From Gordonia jacobaea (GTDB lineage Bacteria; Actinomycetota; Actinomycetes; Mycobacteriales; Mycobacteriaceae): 64,000 nt of DNA. A model generated the notes under the pieces. It did not search any database. It saw only the letters and a list, made by a program, of their open reading frames with translations, and was not told the origin of the DNA. The position numbers and the translations under genes were made by a program. Location of the stretch: assembly GCF_001186365.1 (NCBI RefSeq), contig NZ_LDTZ01000022.1, positions 115,017 to 179,016 of the forward strand, written 5' to 3'. Of the stretch, positions 1-9,422 are shown one piece after another (the first letter of the stretch is position 1; each line of letters opens with the position of its first letter).

Positions 1-126
1 ACCGTCGGCAATCATCTGTATCGGATCTACGCGAAGCTGGGAGTGACATCACGGGTCGAACTGCGAGACGTGCTCGCAGTATCGAAGCCGAGGACCGGCA
101 GCCCCGCCGGCCGACTGGTCAGGTGA
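1..126 (+). CDS. LuxR-family regulator, C-terminal fragment
   Basis: The first 42 codons are open from the window edge to a TGA. They encode the second half of a LuxR/FixJ helix-turn-helix: the recognition-helix segment TVGNHLYRIYAKLGV followed by TSRVELRDVL. This closely resembles the C-terminus of the convergent neighbour (TVGSHLSHVYRTVGV), so the two are probably related LAL-type regulators. The 3' ends overlap by 8 bp. Everything upstream of the DNA-binding domain is outside the window, so the sensory or ATPase part cannot be judged. Confidence 0.75.
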   Translation, partial: TVGNHLYRIYAKLGVTSRVELRDVLAVSKPRTGSPAGRLVR

Positions 127-2437
127 AGAGGGCGCAATCACGCAGTGCCGTACGGGATCTGACTCCGACGGTGCGGTATACGTGCGAAAGGTGGCTTCCG
201 ACCGTGCTCGGTGCAATGCCCATCCGAGCTGCGATGGCACGGTTCGACATTCCGGATACGGCCATCTCGGCGATGCGATGTGCCGTGGCGGAAATCTGTG
301 GGGATCTACGCGGCGGCGTGAAGGTGGTGACCGACTCGCCGAGCAACCGTAGTTCATCGGCGGTTCGTGCAGACCAGTGGTCGGCGCCGAGCACGGTGAA
401 CGTCGAGAGAGCTTGGTAGAGTTCCTCTCTCGCGGCGCGACCGAGGCCGTTCATGCGCAACCGACGCCCGAAGTGTAAGCGCACGCGCGCGACGTCGAAC
501 GGCCATCGGTCGGCGCCGGGCGTTGCGATCGCAGAGCGATATGCCTCGACATCGTCGGTGACGATCGCATACGAACCCGCACGCAGGAAAGCGAGCCGGA
601 GATCGGGCCCTGGACCGACTGCGGTCAACGCCTGCGCCACCGACTCTGTTGCCGAACGTGATTCGCATTCGGAGGCGGCCTCGGCGAGGTCGATGATGGC
701 GCGGTCGCCGCGAGTGATGACGTCGGCGGGCCCGTCTTTGGAGGCGCGGAAGATGCGTAGCGCGCTCCGCGGATTACCCGCGCCGAGAGCGGTGACAGCC
801 TGGAGGTGGCCATGGTGTCGCGTGACGCCGACCCCCTTGGATATCCACTCGGGTACCGCGAGGGATGCGGTCGATGTCGAGAGCAGCTCTCCGCGATACG
901 CCGACAACAGTTTTCGTGCACTGACGAGATACGCCTGTGCGTAGAGTTGCAGGCCCGACTCGCGGCAGAGGGCAATCCCACCGTCGAGAATCCGCTGTGC
1001 CTCGTCCCAGCGTCCCGCACCGAGATAGTGCGAGCCGAGCATCCACGCGGCACACACCGACGAGGTGACCGACGAGCGGGGGTCGCTCCACACGCGATGC
1101 AACGCGGCACGCCACCAGTAGCTGCTGCTGCGCGAGGTTGCGACAAAAGCGCTGCGCACTACATCAGCGCTGTCGGTTGAGTGTTGCAGGGTGTCGATCA
1201 GTCGGTCGAGCCGAGTATCGAGGTGCGCATGCGATGCGCGATCGGGCGAAAGTGTCTGCGCCGCAATCAGTGCCCATTCCGGTGCTGTCGCCGCGTGTTG
1301 GGTTACCAGGGCGGTGAATTCTGACCAGTGCTCCGGCCGGTCGTCGAGATGGCACAGCTGGTAGTGCGACCAGAGTGCGTCGTCGAGAATGCGGTCGCCC
1401 GGAATCGACGGCTGTGCGCGAATCGCCCGCGCGAATGTTCGCTGTGCCTCGCGGATCGACTCCGGCGCCTTCGCCGACAGGTACGAGCGCGCAACGACGG
1501 CTTCGAGCGAACGCGTCGCTGTGGCGTCGGTGCTCAGTGCGTCATCGAGAAGTGCACTGGCGGTGGGGATATCGGCGCTCACAGCAGAGACCAGAGCCGA
1601 CGCCGCCGCCAGTCGTCGAGCCTTGGCGGGCGGGTCTGTCGTGCGGGCGGCGCTGAGCCTGAAATTGTCGGCGGCAGTGTGGGAGTCGCCGTGCCGAAGC
1701 GCCTGCGCCGCAGAACGTTGGAGAAGATCTGCGACGTCGTCGTAGTCCAGTCCGACTGTCGAGGAATCGCTCTCGGGAAGTGCTGACTCGGTCGACGCGA
1801 TGGCGAGATAGCCTGCGCGGACCAGTTCGCGGGGGCGGCCGTCTCCGCGAAGCGTGATGCGACGACGATCAGCGGAATCAAGGCTCGGAAAGTGTAGGCG
1901 CAGAAAGCGATCGGACGACGACACGTCGAGCGGATGGACCGCGATCGCGACGTCGACCGCATGGCTGGGAAGGCCTGCGACACCCGGCACGCAGGTGGTG
2001 ACGAGCTTGACCCGGCTGCCGGTCAGGCGTCGGCACAGGAACGAGAGTGTCTGTGCGGCAGTGTCGTCGAGCTGGTCGGCGTCGTCGAGTCCGATGAGTA
2101 GCGAGTGAGATCGCGGCCGACGCGCAAGGCTGAGCAGCGTCTGTCGCAGATCGGTGGCGGCATCGTCCGCGACTGTGTCCGAGTGGGACTCCGATGTGTC
2201 GGATTCGCGGAGGTGGGCGGCCAGTTCGGTCAGAACCGACTCGGAGCCGGCGCGGGTGTTCAGCCGCGCGAGTCGGTACCCGGCCTCCGACGCCATACGT
2301 TCGGCCGCGGCCAGCAGTGCTGTGCGCCCGGTGCCCGGTGCGCCGACCAGCGCAATCGAATGGTCAGTCGGCGACGAGACGAATGAGCTCAGTGACGCAA
2401 GAAGCCGGTCGCGCGCCGTCAGGGTGTGTGACACCAC
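119..2437 (-). CDS. Large ATP-binding LuxR-family (LAL) transcriptional regulator
   Basis: About 772 residues. The N-terminus carries a P-loop (GAPGTGRT) followed by an AAA/STAND-type ATPase region with LLIGLDDADQL as a Walker B. A long alpha-helical, TPR-like middle follows. The C-terminus is a LuxR helix-turn-helix (SGMSNRAIAARMGIAPSTVG). This is the MalT/LAL architecture: a cytoplasmic ATP-dependent activator whose ligand cannot be read from sequence. I chose the GTG at 2437 because a GGGGAGG ribosome site lies 10 nt upstream. An in-frame ATG at 2488 would place that site inside the gene. The target is unknown. The neighbouring exported-protein genes are on the same strand but lie upstream, so they are not an obvious operon. 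Confidence 0.85.
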   Translation of the reverse strand: MVSHTLTARDRLLASLSSFVSSPTDHSIALVGAPGTGRTALLAAAERMASEAGYRLARLNTRAGSESVLTELAAHLRESDTSESHSDTVADDAATDLRQTLLSLARRPRSHSLLIGLDDADQLDDTAAQTLSFLCRRLTGSRVKLVTTCVPGVAGLPSHAVDVAIAVHPLDVSSSDRFLRLHFPSLDSADRRRITLRGDGRPRELVRAGYLAIASTESALPESDSSTVGLDYDDVADLLQRSAAQALRHGDSHTAADNFRLSAARTTDPPAKARRLAAASALVSAVSADIPTASALLDDALSTDATATRSLEAVVARSYLSAKAPESIREAQRTFARAIRAQPSIPGDRILDDALWSHYQLCHLDDRPEHWSEFTALVTQHAATAPEWALIAAQTLSPDRASHAHLDTRLDRLIDTLQHSTDSADVVRSAFVATSRSSSYWWRAALHRVWSDPRSSVTSSVCAAWMLGSHYLGAGRWDEAQRILDGGIALCRESGLQLYAQAYLVSARKLLSAYRGELLSTSTASLAVPEWISKGVGVTRHHGHLQAVTALGAGNPRSALRIFRASKDGPADVITRGDRAIIDLAEAASECESRSATESVAQALTAVGPGPDLRLAFLRAGSYAIVTDDVEAYRSAIATPGADRWPFDVARVRLHFGRRLRMNGLGRAAREELYQALSTFTVLGADHWSARTADELRLLGESVTTFTPPRRSPQISATAHRIAEMAVSGMSNRAIAARMGIAPSTVGSHLSHVYRTVGVRSRTALRDCALFT

Positions 2438-2466
2438 CGCGCGGTGACCTCCCCTGTGAGCTAAGT

Positions 2467-2478
2467 TACTTGCAAGTA
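2467..2478. promoter_or_regulatory. 12-bp perfect palindrome upstream of the LAL regulator
   Basis: TACTTGCAAGTA lies about 30 bp upstream of the GTG at 2437, in the short AT-richer stretch of the promoter region. Its position suggests an operator for autoregulation. No binding protein can be assigned from sequence alone. Confidence 0.35.
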
Positions 2479-2577
2479 CAAACAACAATGTAGCTCACCT
2501 CGGAGGCGCCCAGATGTCCGGGTTGCCGGAAGCTGGAGTCGGCACGTCCGGCCTTGCACGGTGGCAGAACACAGCGA

Positions 2578-2604
2578 CGCCCACGACCGTGGTGGTCGTG
2601 GGCG
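2578..2604 (-). terminator. Hairpin downstream of the first exported-protein gene
   Basis: The arms CGCCCACGACC and GGTCGTGGGCG form an 11-bp perfect stem with a 5-nt loop, 20 bp after the stop of the gene ending at 2625. The T-tract on the minus strand is weak, as is common for actinobacterial terminators. Confidence 0.5.
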
Positions 2605-2624
2605 CCGCGTTGTTCGTGGAGCTG

Positions 2625-4247
2625 CTACTTCGAGGCGGAGCCGCTCGTCGACGACGCGTTCGACGCGTTGCTGCTCGAAGCCGACGACGGTGACGACGCG
2701 GCGTCGGAGTCGGCCGAGGCGGTGGCGTCGGAACTCGCGGCTCCTCCGGCTTCGGCAGAACCGGCGTCGGCAGAACCAGTGCCCGCAGATCCCTTGCCGG
2801 CAGTGTCGGTGCCGCTTGTCGTGCCGGGGTCGGCTGCGGGGGAGTCGTCGGTCGCTCCGGCCGCGTCGTCGCCTGCGGTAGCAGGTGCAGACGCGCCGCC
2901 TGAACCCGTCACGCCATCCGTGACACCCGGCCCCGTGACGCTCTCGCTCGGCGGGACCGCACCGGCGTCGGACGAACCGGAGTCGGTGGATTCCGACGAG
3001 GTAGCGGTCTCCGCGAGATCGGTTGCGGTCGTTGCGTCCTGGGCATCGGACGCTACCGGTGTCGCAGCCCTGACGATCGGCGCGCTCGCGACCGACGAGG
3101 CATCGACGGTGTACGACGTCTTCGGAGGTAGCGGAGCGAGCGCACCCGCGATCGACGTCACGATGTGCTGCAGGGCGCCGAGCGTGCCCGGCAGGAGGAT
3201 GTTGAGCTGACCGTCCTCGTCGAAGCTGCTGTCGAGCGCGGGGTGCAGCAGACCGCCATTGATGACGGGGAAGTCACCGAGACCGATGATGTTGCCGACG
3301 CTCGGGCCATAGCCGCCGTTGAGGAGGCCGTCGAGCATGACGCCCGGAGCTTGCATCAGCGCGGTCGCGACCTGCCCGATATCACCGGCTTCGGCGCCGT
3401 CGACCACGCTCTGGACAGCATGCCCGACCGCCCCGAGGCCGCCGGCCAGCGGACTGATGATGCCGATTCCGGCGAAGAGCACGACCTCGGGCACCTGATA
3501 GACCAGGCGCTTGCCCGCGGCGAACGGCTCCGACAGCGCAGCGCTGATTCGATCGTTCGGGATCGCCCCGGCGAGCGCCAGTCCGGCGTCGAGCGGCACG
3601 TCGAGGATCTTCATCAGTGCGGGCATCACCGATCCGGTGGACGGATTGATTGCCGCGTAGATCGGCGCGACGGCGACCAACAGGATGTTGTTCATCGCCG
3701 ACTCGATGTCGCCCGCCTTCAGTGCTGCGGTGACGGCGGCGAGCAACTGCGGAACGTCGTTGCGCAGTGCGTCGGCAACGTCGTTGACCGCGCCCGACAG
3801 CCCTGGTCCGACGCCGGCGGCGGCCTCGGACGCCTGCTTCCACAGCGCGGCGAAATCGGGGCTGGTGCCCGCCTTCCACTCGCCGTTCGCAGCGCCGTCG
3901 GCGACGCCCTTGACGAGATTGAGCTGGTTCTCCAACACCTGGCTCAATATCGGCAGCGCTTTGTCGGGCGAATTGGCTTGCAGCGTTTCGATATTCGTGA
4001 GCGCCCGCTGGATCGCGTCCGCGTAGATCTGCGTCGGGTCGGCATCGGCGGCCAGGGTGGTCAACGCATGCGCGCCGACGGTTGCGGTGTCGGCGACGAG
4101 CTGCGTCGTCGACGCTGCTCCCTCGGTTGCGGCCACCGTCGCGGCCTGGCTCATCGCCGGGACGGCTGCGATCACTGCGGCACTCGCGATGGACATCCCG
4201 GTGAGGGCCAACGCGCCCACCCCCGGGCGAACGACAGCGTTCTTCAT
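2625..4247 (-). CDS. Exported Ser/Ala-rich protein, paralog 1 (possibly GjpA-like porin)
   Basis: A 540-residue preprotein. The ATG at 4247 has an AAGGAG site 5 nt upstream. A signal peptide ends near AAVPAMSQAATV. The central 350 residues are conserved with the downstream-strand neighbour: a GDIESAMNN segment, then NPSTGSVMPALMKILDVPLD, AGAIPNDRI and a DGLLNGGYGPSVG motif. The last 150 residues are low complexity, rich in Ser, Ala, Asp, Gly and Thr, with no cell-wall sorting signal. In Gordonia, proteins of this general appearance have been called outer-membrane porin GjpA. I cannot confirm that link here. It is presumably in the cell envelope or secreted. The gene probably has its own transcript, because a terminator hairpin separates it from its paralog. 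Confidence 0.75.
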   Translation of the reverse strand: MKNAVVRPGVGALALTGMSIASAAVIAAVPAMSQAATVAATEGAASTTQLVADTATVGAHALTTLAADADPTQIYADAIQRALTNIETLQANSPDKALPILSQVLENQLNLVKGVADGAANGEWKAGTSPDFAALWKQASEAAAGVGPGLSGAVNDVADALRNDVPQLLAAVTAALKAGDIESAMNNILLVAVAPIYAAINPSTGSVMPALMKILDVPLDAGLALAGAIPNDRISAALSEPFAAGKRLVYQVPEVVLFAGIGIISPLAGGLGAVGHAVQSVVDGAEAGDIGQVATALMQAPGVMLDGLLNGGYGPSVGNIIGLGDFPVINGGLLHPALDSSFDEDGQLNILLPGTLGALQHIVTSIAGALAPLPPKTSYTVDASSVASAPIVRAATPVASDAQDATTATDLAETATSSESTDSGSSDAGAVPPSESVTGPGVTDGVTGSGGASAPATAGDDAAGATDDSPAADPGTTSGTDTAGKGSAGTGSADAGSAEAGGAASSDATASADSDAASSPSSASSSNASNASSTSGSASK

Positions 4248-4432
4248 GGTCACTCCTTGTCAGTGGCGGCACCAGAACCTCGTCCGCCCCCGAGCGACCC
4301 GATTGCGGCGCGCACCACCACCCGACGCGCCGTCGTCGAGGGTGCCTCGTTCGCACAGCGAAATGACGGGATACGCGCAAGCCGGTAGCCGCGTGACTCA
4401 GCTTGTGACGCGGAACACGGCGCACAAAAGCG

Positions 4433-4469
4433 CTCGGCGCCCGCGGAGTAAGTGTCCGCGGGCGCCGAG
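4433..4469 (-). terminator. Rho-independent terminator between the exported paralogs
   Basis: A perfect 15-bp stem (4433-4447 with 4455-4469) closes a 7-nt loop. On the minus strand it is followed by CGCTTTTG, which gives a short U tract. It sits 31 bp past the stop of the gene ending at 4500, so it should end that transcript before the second paralog. Confidence 0.8.
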
Positions 4470-4499
4470 GCGTCGTGAGTGGTGTGTCGGATCAGAGCG

Positions 4500-6107
4500 T
4501 TAGCTTTCGCTCGACGCTGAGCTCCCTGCCGCGTCGGATCCGGACTTCGACGTTGCGGAGTCCGCAGACTCCGTGGTGTCTGCCGCGTCGGCGTCAGCAT
4601 CGGCATCAGCGTCGGCAGCCGAGCCGGTTCCCTTCGACTCCGCAGAATTCGAACCCGTGCTGCTCGAACCCGCGCTGCTAGATCCCGCAGAGCTCGAACC
4701 CGTGCTGCTCGACGTCGAGTCGGTAGCGGACTCCGAAACGTCTGCGGTGCTGGATGATTCGACGCTGCCCGACTTATCGCCGGAAGACTGCGCGGGTGCC
4801 TCTGTGGAATCGGCAACCGTTGCCGTCGGCGCAGCCGCATCCGAAGCAGCCCCATCGGACGCGGTCGCAGCCGCGTCGGAAGCAGTCGCGGTCGAGTCGG
4901 TCTGGGCCGCGACCAGCGTGGCCATGTCGGCGCTCACGGTCTTCGGCGGCACCGGCGTGATGGCCTTGAGGATGTCCGCCTGAAGGCGCTGAAGCACCCA
5001 GCCCGTGCCCGGAATGATGGTGGCGCGGTTGCCGTCGGCGTCCTTGCCGAAGAGCTGCAGCCCGCCTCCGAGCAGGCCGCCGCTGACGACGCGCACTCCG
5101 TTGACGCCCACCAGTCCGCCGACGCTCGGTCCGTAGCCGCCGTGCAGGAAGCCGTCGAGCGTGATGGCAGGCGCCTGGACGAGTGCTGTCAGTGCGCCTT
5201 CGAGATCGTTGGTGCCCAGGGCGTCGATCACGTTCTGCACGCCGCGACCGAAGCCGCCGATCCCGCCTGCGACCGGGCTGATGATCCCCATCCCGATGTA
5301 GGCGAAGTCGGAGCCGATCACGTTGTTCACCTTGATGGCGTTGCTGATCGGTGTCGAGATGGCGGCGGCGATGTCGGCGTTCGGGATCGCACCCGCGGCG
5401 ATGAGGCCGGCGTTCAGCGGAACGTTGAGCAGCTTGACGAGCGTCGGGACGACTCCGCCGCCTGCCTTGGTCGGCTTGATCACGGAATACACCGGCGTGA
5501 CCACGGCAAGCAGGAGGTTGTTCATCGCGCCTTCGATGTCGCCTGACGAGAGCGACGTCGAGACGGCTTCGAGCAGCTTGGGGAGCTGATCGGAGAGTGC
5601 CGCGGTGACGTTGACTTCGATGCCCGCGGAGTCCAAGCCGTCGAGTGCGGCCTGGATCTGGGTCCAGATCGGCGAGAAGTCGGCGGCCTTGCCCTCTTTC
5701 CACTCACCGGCGACAGCACCGTTGATGATGCCGTTGACCAGCGCGGTCTGGTTCGCCAGCAGCTGGTTGAGGATCGGGTACTCGGTCTTCGACGCCGTCT
5801 TCTTCAGCTTCTCGATGGCAGCCTGTGCCTTGGTGAGCACCTGCTGGTAGATCGCGAGCGGATCGGTGTCGGTAGCGGAAGGTGTTGCGGCAGAGGGTGT
5901 TGCTGCAGAAGATGTTGCGGAAAGTGGCGTCGCCAGCGCTGCGGCGGCCGCAACAGCGGCGTCCTGCGTCACGGCCGTTGGCGTTGCTGCGGCATACGTG
6001 GCTGCCTGGCTCATCGACGGGACGGCCCCGATCACCGCGGCACTCGCCACGGAGAACCCGGCGAGGGCCATCATGCTCGCCCGTGGGCGAACGGCAGCGT
6101 TCATCAT
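4500..6107 (-). CDS. Exported Ser/Ala-rich protein, paralog 2 (possibly GjpA-like porin)
   Basis: A 535-residue preprotein. The ATG at 6107 follows TAGGAG; the longer in-frame ORF to 6233 has no such site and would bury the signal peptide. The signal sequence (ASAAVIGAVPSMSQAA) and core match paralog 1: GDIEGAMNN, VPLNAGLIAAGAIPN and DGFLHGGYGPSVG. The C-terminal 130 residues are built from short Ser/Ala/Thr/Glu blocks including GSSSAGSSSAGSSSTGSNS and a DADADADADA run. The tail diverges from that of paralog 1 in sequence but not in composition, which suggests an extended, possibly glycosylated or wall-spanning stalk. The function is unproven. Confidence 0.75.
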   Translation of the reverse strand: MMNAAVRPRASMMALAGFSVASAAVIGAVPSMSQAATYAAATPTAVTQDAAVAAAAALATPLSATSSAATPSAATPSATDTDPLAIYQQVLTKAQAAIEKLKKTASKTEYPILNQLLANQTALVNGIINGAVAGEWKEGKAADFSPIWTQIQAALDGLDSAGIEVNVTAALSDQLPKLLEAVSTSLSSGDIEGAMNNLLLAVVTPVYSVIKPTKAGGGVVPTLVKLLNVPLNAGLIAAGAIPNADIAAAISTPISNAIKVNNVIGSDFAYIGMGIISPVAGGIGGFGRGVQNVIDALGTNDLEGALTALVQAPAITLDGFLHGGYGPSVGGLVGVNGVRVVSGGLLGGGLQLFGKDADGNRATIIPGTGWVLQRLQADILKAITPVPPKTVSADMATLVAAQTDSTATASDAAATASDGAASDAAAPTATVADSTEAPAQSSGDKSGSVESSSTADVSESATDSTSSSTGSSSAGSSSAGSSSTGSNSAESKGTGSAADADADADADAADTTESADSATSKSGSDAAGSSASSES

Positions 6108-6269
6108 TGTCACTCCTAGAAACCGGTGGCGAGCAGTCGTGAGTAGTCGGGGTGGCCAGGTGGACCCCGCAGGTGGACGCCGTCGCCACTCGCCGGCGCT
6201 CACCGCCGATGACTGTGCATGCCGAATCGACAAAAGGGACGAATCGTCGCAACGCCGTGGACAAATGAC

Positions 6270-8645
6270 TCAGCTTGCGAGGTGGGTCATATCCCGCAGC
6301 AGGTGTGTGATAGATCGCAGCACGCTCAGGGCTCCCGCCTTGTCGAGCGGTTCATTACCGTTGCCGCATTTCGGCGACTGCACGCACGACGGACATCCCA
6401 GCTCGCAGCCGCATTCGGAGATGGCGTCCGCGGTCGCTGCGATCCACGTCGCGAACTGCGCGTACCCACGCTCGGCGAATCCGGCTCCGCCGAGATAGCC
6501 GTCGTAGACGAAGACGGTCGGAAGTCCGGTGTCGGGGTGCAGGTTGGTCGAGAGCCCTCCGATGTCCCACCGGTCGCACGTCGCGACGAGGGGCAGCATG
6601 CCGATCGCCGCATGCTCCGCGGCGTGCAGGGCACCGGGCAGGCGCGTGGCGTCGATACCCGCGTCGGACAGCGATTCCGGCGTCAGCGTGTACATGACCG
6701 CGCGCGTGTGCAGGGTCTGACGCGGCATGTCGAGTTCGACGGCGTCGAGAACCTCGCCAGACGGAAGCGACCGCAGATATCCGACGACCTGATGGCTGAC
6801 GTCGACGTCGACGAACGCCACCGATAGCGGCCCGTAGGTGTTCGACGAGACCACGGACGTCACCGACACGTCCGTGGTCTCACGCGCCGACGTCGTCCAG
6901 TCCGGCTCCTCGGGATGAGCCAGCGCGAGTCCCTCGTCGAGATCGAGTTCGTCGACGACATAGCTCTCGCCCTGGTGGATGTGTAGCGCTCCGGGATGCA
7001 CCGTGGCGGGTGCGCGACCGGCGTCGACGGTCCCGAGCAGCTCCGACGTCGTCGCATCGACGATGAGGACCTGCCCGCCGATTCCACCGCGAATGTCTAT
7101 GTCGCCGTGGGGTTCTACGCCCGCGGCCGGATACCAGCCCGCCTTACGCTTTCGGAGTAGACCGTCGGCGGCGAGTTGCTGCACGGCGTCGCGCGCGCCC
7201 CAGCGCTCGATCTCGTTGTCCCCCAACGGGTACTCGGTGGCTGCACACAGCAGGTGCGGCGCGAGGATGTACGGGTTGGTCGGATCGATCACGGGCGCCT
7301 CGACCGGCGTGGCGAGTAGCGCGTCGGGATGGTGGACCAGATACGTGTCGAGCGGGTCGTCGCGTGCGATCAGGACGACGAGCGCATCGCCGGATTCACG
7401 TTGGCGCCCAGCACGTCCCGCCTGCTGCCAGAACGACGCGATGGTGCCCGGGTAGCCCGCAATGATCACTGCGTCGAGTCCGGTGATGTCGACGCCGAGT
7501 TCGAGTGCGTTGGTGGTCGTCACCCCGACGAGCCTGCCGTCGGAGATCGCGGCTTCGAGTCGACGACGATCGTCGGCGAGATACCCCGCGCGATACGCGG
7601 CCACCTTGTCGACGAGGTCGGGAGCGCTGTGCGACAACAGATCACGAGCCCGCAGCGCTGCGATCTCGACGCCCCGCCTGCTGCGTCCGAAGCACAGTGT
7701 GCGAGCGCCCTCGACGACGAAGTCGGCCAGCAGGCGGGATGCCTCTGCATCTGCGGATCGTCGTACCGGAGCATTGTTCTCGCCGGTCACGCCCGGCACG
7801 AAGTCGGGTTCCCACAGCGCGACTGTCCGCTCACCTCGCGGCGACCCGTCGAGTGTGACCCCGACCGCGGGTTCGCCGATGAGTCGTTCGAGTGCGGCGG
7901 CGGGATCGGCGACGGTCGCGCTGGCCGCGATCACCGTCGGCTCCGAACCGCACGCACGTGCCAGACGCAACAGTCGACGCAGCACCATCGCGGTGTTGGA
8001 GCCGAACACTCCACGGTAGTGGTGACATTCGTCGACGACGATGTATCGCAGGTGTGCGAAGAACTGTCGCCATTGGCCGCGCGACGGGCCGCCGGTGTGT
8101 GTGCCGGGCGTTGCGACGCCGGTGAGTATCCCCAGGTGCAGCATGTCGGGATTGGTGAAGATCCACCGTGAATGTGCGCGAGCCCACTGTCGGATCTCGG
8201 AATCGGTGTCGCCGTCGTACGCGCACGGTTGGAGGTGGGAAAAGTCGCGGCGCCCGGAGATGATCGACGTGAGTGCCTTGAGTTGATCGGCGCCGAGAGC
8301 TTTTGTCGGGCTGAGATACAGTGCGGTCGAGTGTGGTTCGGCGAGAAGTGTCGTCAGAATTGGCATTTGGTACGACAACGATTTGCCAGATGCAGTTCCG
8401 GTCGCAATCGATACATGTCGGCCTGCGAATGCGTGGTCGGCGGCCTCGGTCTGATGAATCCACGGTCGTTCGATTCCGCTATCGACGAGAGCGGAGCGGA
8501 CCTCACTCGAAATCCATTCCGGCCAGGGCGCGAAAGTTGCTGAGCGGGAATCGATTACCGAGAGATGGGTTACCGGACTGGAGTCCGGATCTGTTCCAGC
8601 CAGTGAGCGACGAAGAAGTTCGGTGCCGAACGTGGAGTGGTGCAT
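6270..8645 (-). CDS. DEAD/DEAH-box helicase with C-terminal DUF1998-type Zn module (Rv3649-like, YprA/MrfA family)
   Basis: About 791 residues from the ATG at 8645; a TTG at 8693 is an alternative start. Motifs in order: P-loop GTASGKS, motif II DECHHYRG, motif III SATVADP, and a helicase C domain with ATNALELGVDITGLD and QQAGRAGR. The C-terminal domain ends in four clustered cysteines (CGCELGCPSCVQSPKCGNGN). In the MrfA/YprA family such cysteines bind zinc, and the protein is a 3'-5' DNA helicase. MrfA in Bacillus acts in mitomycin-lesion excision. The gene is divergent from cspA and upstream of topA, an order I recall as conserved in mycobacteria. A DNA-repair role is family inference. Confidence 0.88.
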   Translation of the reverse strand: MHHSTFGTELLRRSLAGTDPDSSPVTHLSVIDSRSATFAPWPEWISSEVRSALVDSGIERPWIHQTEAADHAFAGRHVSIATGTASGKSLSYQMPILTTLLAEPHSTALYLSPTKALGADQLKALTSIISGRRDFSHLQPCAYDGDTDSEIRQWARAHSRWIFTNPDMLHLGILTGVATPGTHTGGPSRGQWRQFFAHLRYIVVDECHHYRGVFGSNTAMVLRRLLRLARACGSEPTVIAASATVADPAAALERLIGEPAVGVTLDGSPRGERTVALWEPDFVPGVTGENNAPVRRSADAEASRLLADFVVEGARTLCFGRSRRGVEIAALRARDLLSHSAPDLVDKVAAYRAGYLADDRRRLEAAISDGRLVGVTTTNALELGVDITGLDAVIIAGYPGTIASFWQQAGRAGRQRESGDALVVLIARDDPLDTYLVHHPDALLATPVEAPVIDPTNPYILAPHLLCAATEYPLGDNEIERWGARDAVQQLAADGLLRKRKAGWYPAAGVEPHGDIDIRGGIGGQVLIVDATTSELLGTVDAGRAPATVHPGALHIHQGESYVVDELDLDEGLALAHPEEPDWTTSARETTDVSVTSVVSSNTYGPLSVAFVDVDVSHQVVGYLRSLPSGEVLDAVELDMPRQTLHTRAVMYTLTPESLSDAGIDATRLPGALHAAEHAAIGMLPLVATCDRWDIGGLSTNLHPDTGLPTVFVYDGYLGGAGFAERGYAQFATWIAATADAISECGCELGCPSCVQSPKCGNGNEPLDKAGALSVLRSITHLLRDMTHLAS

Positions 8646-9048
8646 AGACGAAATGTCGTGCTGATCGGGCGATCTCGGTTCGCGAGGCCCCAATCGGTGC
8701 GAGTGCGTGATTGTGTCCTAGAGCCAGCCGGTTTTCATTGCATACGATGTTACCTTTCGGTCTCGAACGTCGAAAAATCGGGTGCTTTTGGCTCAGAGTG
8801 ATTGCGACGACTATCCAAGTCGCCTCGAACATGATTGACTGAGTTCGGCCGCAGCTCCCGGGCGGCCATCGCTGATTGCGGTGATCGCGCGGGATCGGGT
8901 TGCAGCCGTGGTACTGAAGTTGTCAGGCCGAATGGTGTTCGTCCACGAACTCTTCCAATCGGCGTTCTCCGAGGTATGGCGGTACGACCGGCCGCGACAC
9001 GTGACCAGCGTGTCGGGACAGTTTGAATGTATGTAAAGGATTGCAGGA
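8646..9048 (+). promoter_or_regulatory. Long cspA 5' region / divergent promoter region
   Basis: About 400 bp without a supportable gene separates the helicase and cspA. Cold-shock genes often carry long structured 5' leaders that act as RNA thermosensors, and the length would allow this. I see no clear hairpin or cold-box sequence, so this is positional inference only. AT-richer patches near 8725-8780 are the most promoter-like. Confidence 0.3.
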
Positions 9049-9252
9049 ATGGCACAGGGGACTGTGAAGTGGTTCAACGCGGAGAAGGGCTTCGGCTTTA
9101 TTGCTCCCGATGAGGGCAATGACGACGTGTTCGTCCACTACTCGGAGATCCAGGGCAACGGCTTCCGTACCCTCGAGGAGAACCAGCGCGTGGAGTTCGA
9201 GGTCGGACAGGGCACCAAGGGTCCGCAGGCGACGGGCGTCCGCGCCGTCTGA
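9049..9252 (+). CDS. cspA: Cold-shock protein
   Basis: 67 residues, a single OB-fold cold-shock domain. The RNA-binding motifs RNP1 (KGFGFI) and RNP2 (VFVHYSEI) are both present. It begins [17 protein letters not shown], the typical actinobacterial CspA. It is a cytoplasmic single-stranded nucleic-acid chaperone. AAAGGA lies upstream of the ATG. It is monocistronic: a strong hairpin follows directly. Its place between the helicase and topA matches the Rv3648c context. Confidence 0.95.
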   Translation: MAQGTVKWFNAEKGFGFIAPDEGNDDVFVHYSEIQGNGFRTLEENQRVEFEVGQGTKGPQATGVRAV

Positions 9253-9264
9253 GACTTCGGCTCA

Positions 9265-9326
9265 ACAGACGAGCTTGATCGATGCAACGCTCCCGTCCTC
9301 TTTCGAGGGCGGGAGCGTTCGTCTGT
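9265..9326 (+). terminator. Rho-independent terminator of cspA
   Basis: The inner stem pairs 9286-9300 with 9305-9319 (14 of 15 pairs, TTTC loop). Outer arms ACAGACGA and TCGTCTGT extend the structure. It is followed by GTTCCTTTAT, a U-rich tail. Confidence 0.85.
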
Positions 9327-9422
9327 CAGCGTTCCTTTATCTCCGAAGACGATCGGTGACGCGGCGTTCGACGTCCCTCTGTTCGACGCCCCAGTAGGCA
9401 AGGCACCAGTATTGTCTGGTGC

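Noticed and set aside
3165..4388. 407-codon plus-strand ORF opposite the exported protein
   Set aside because: It is an antisense shadow; the minus-strand frame has a signal peptide, a ribosome site and a paralog.
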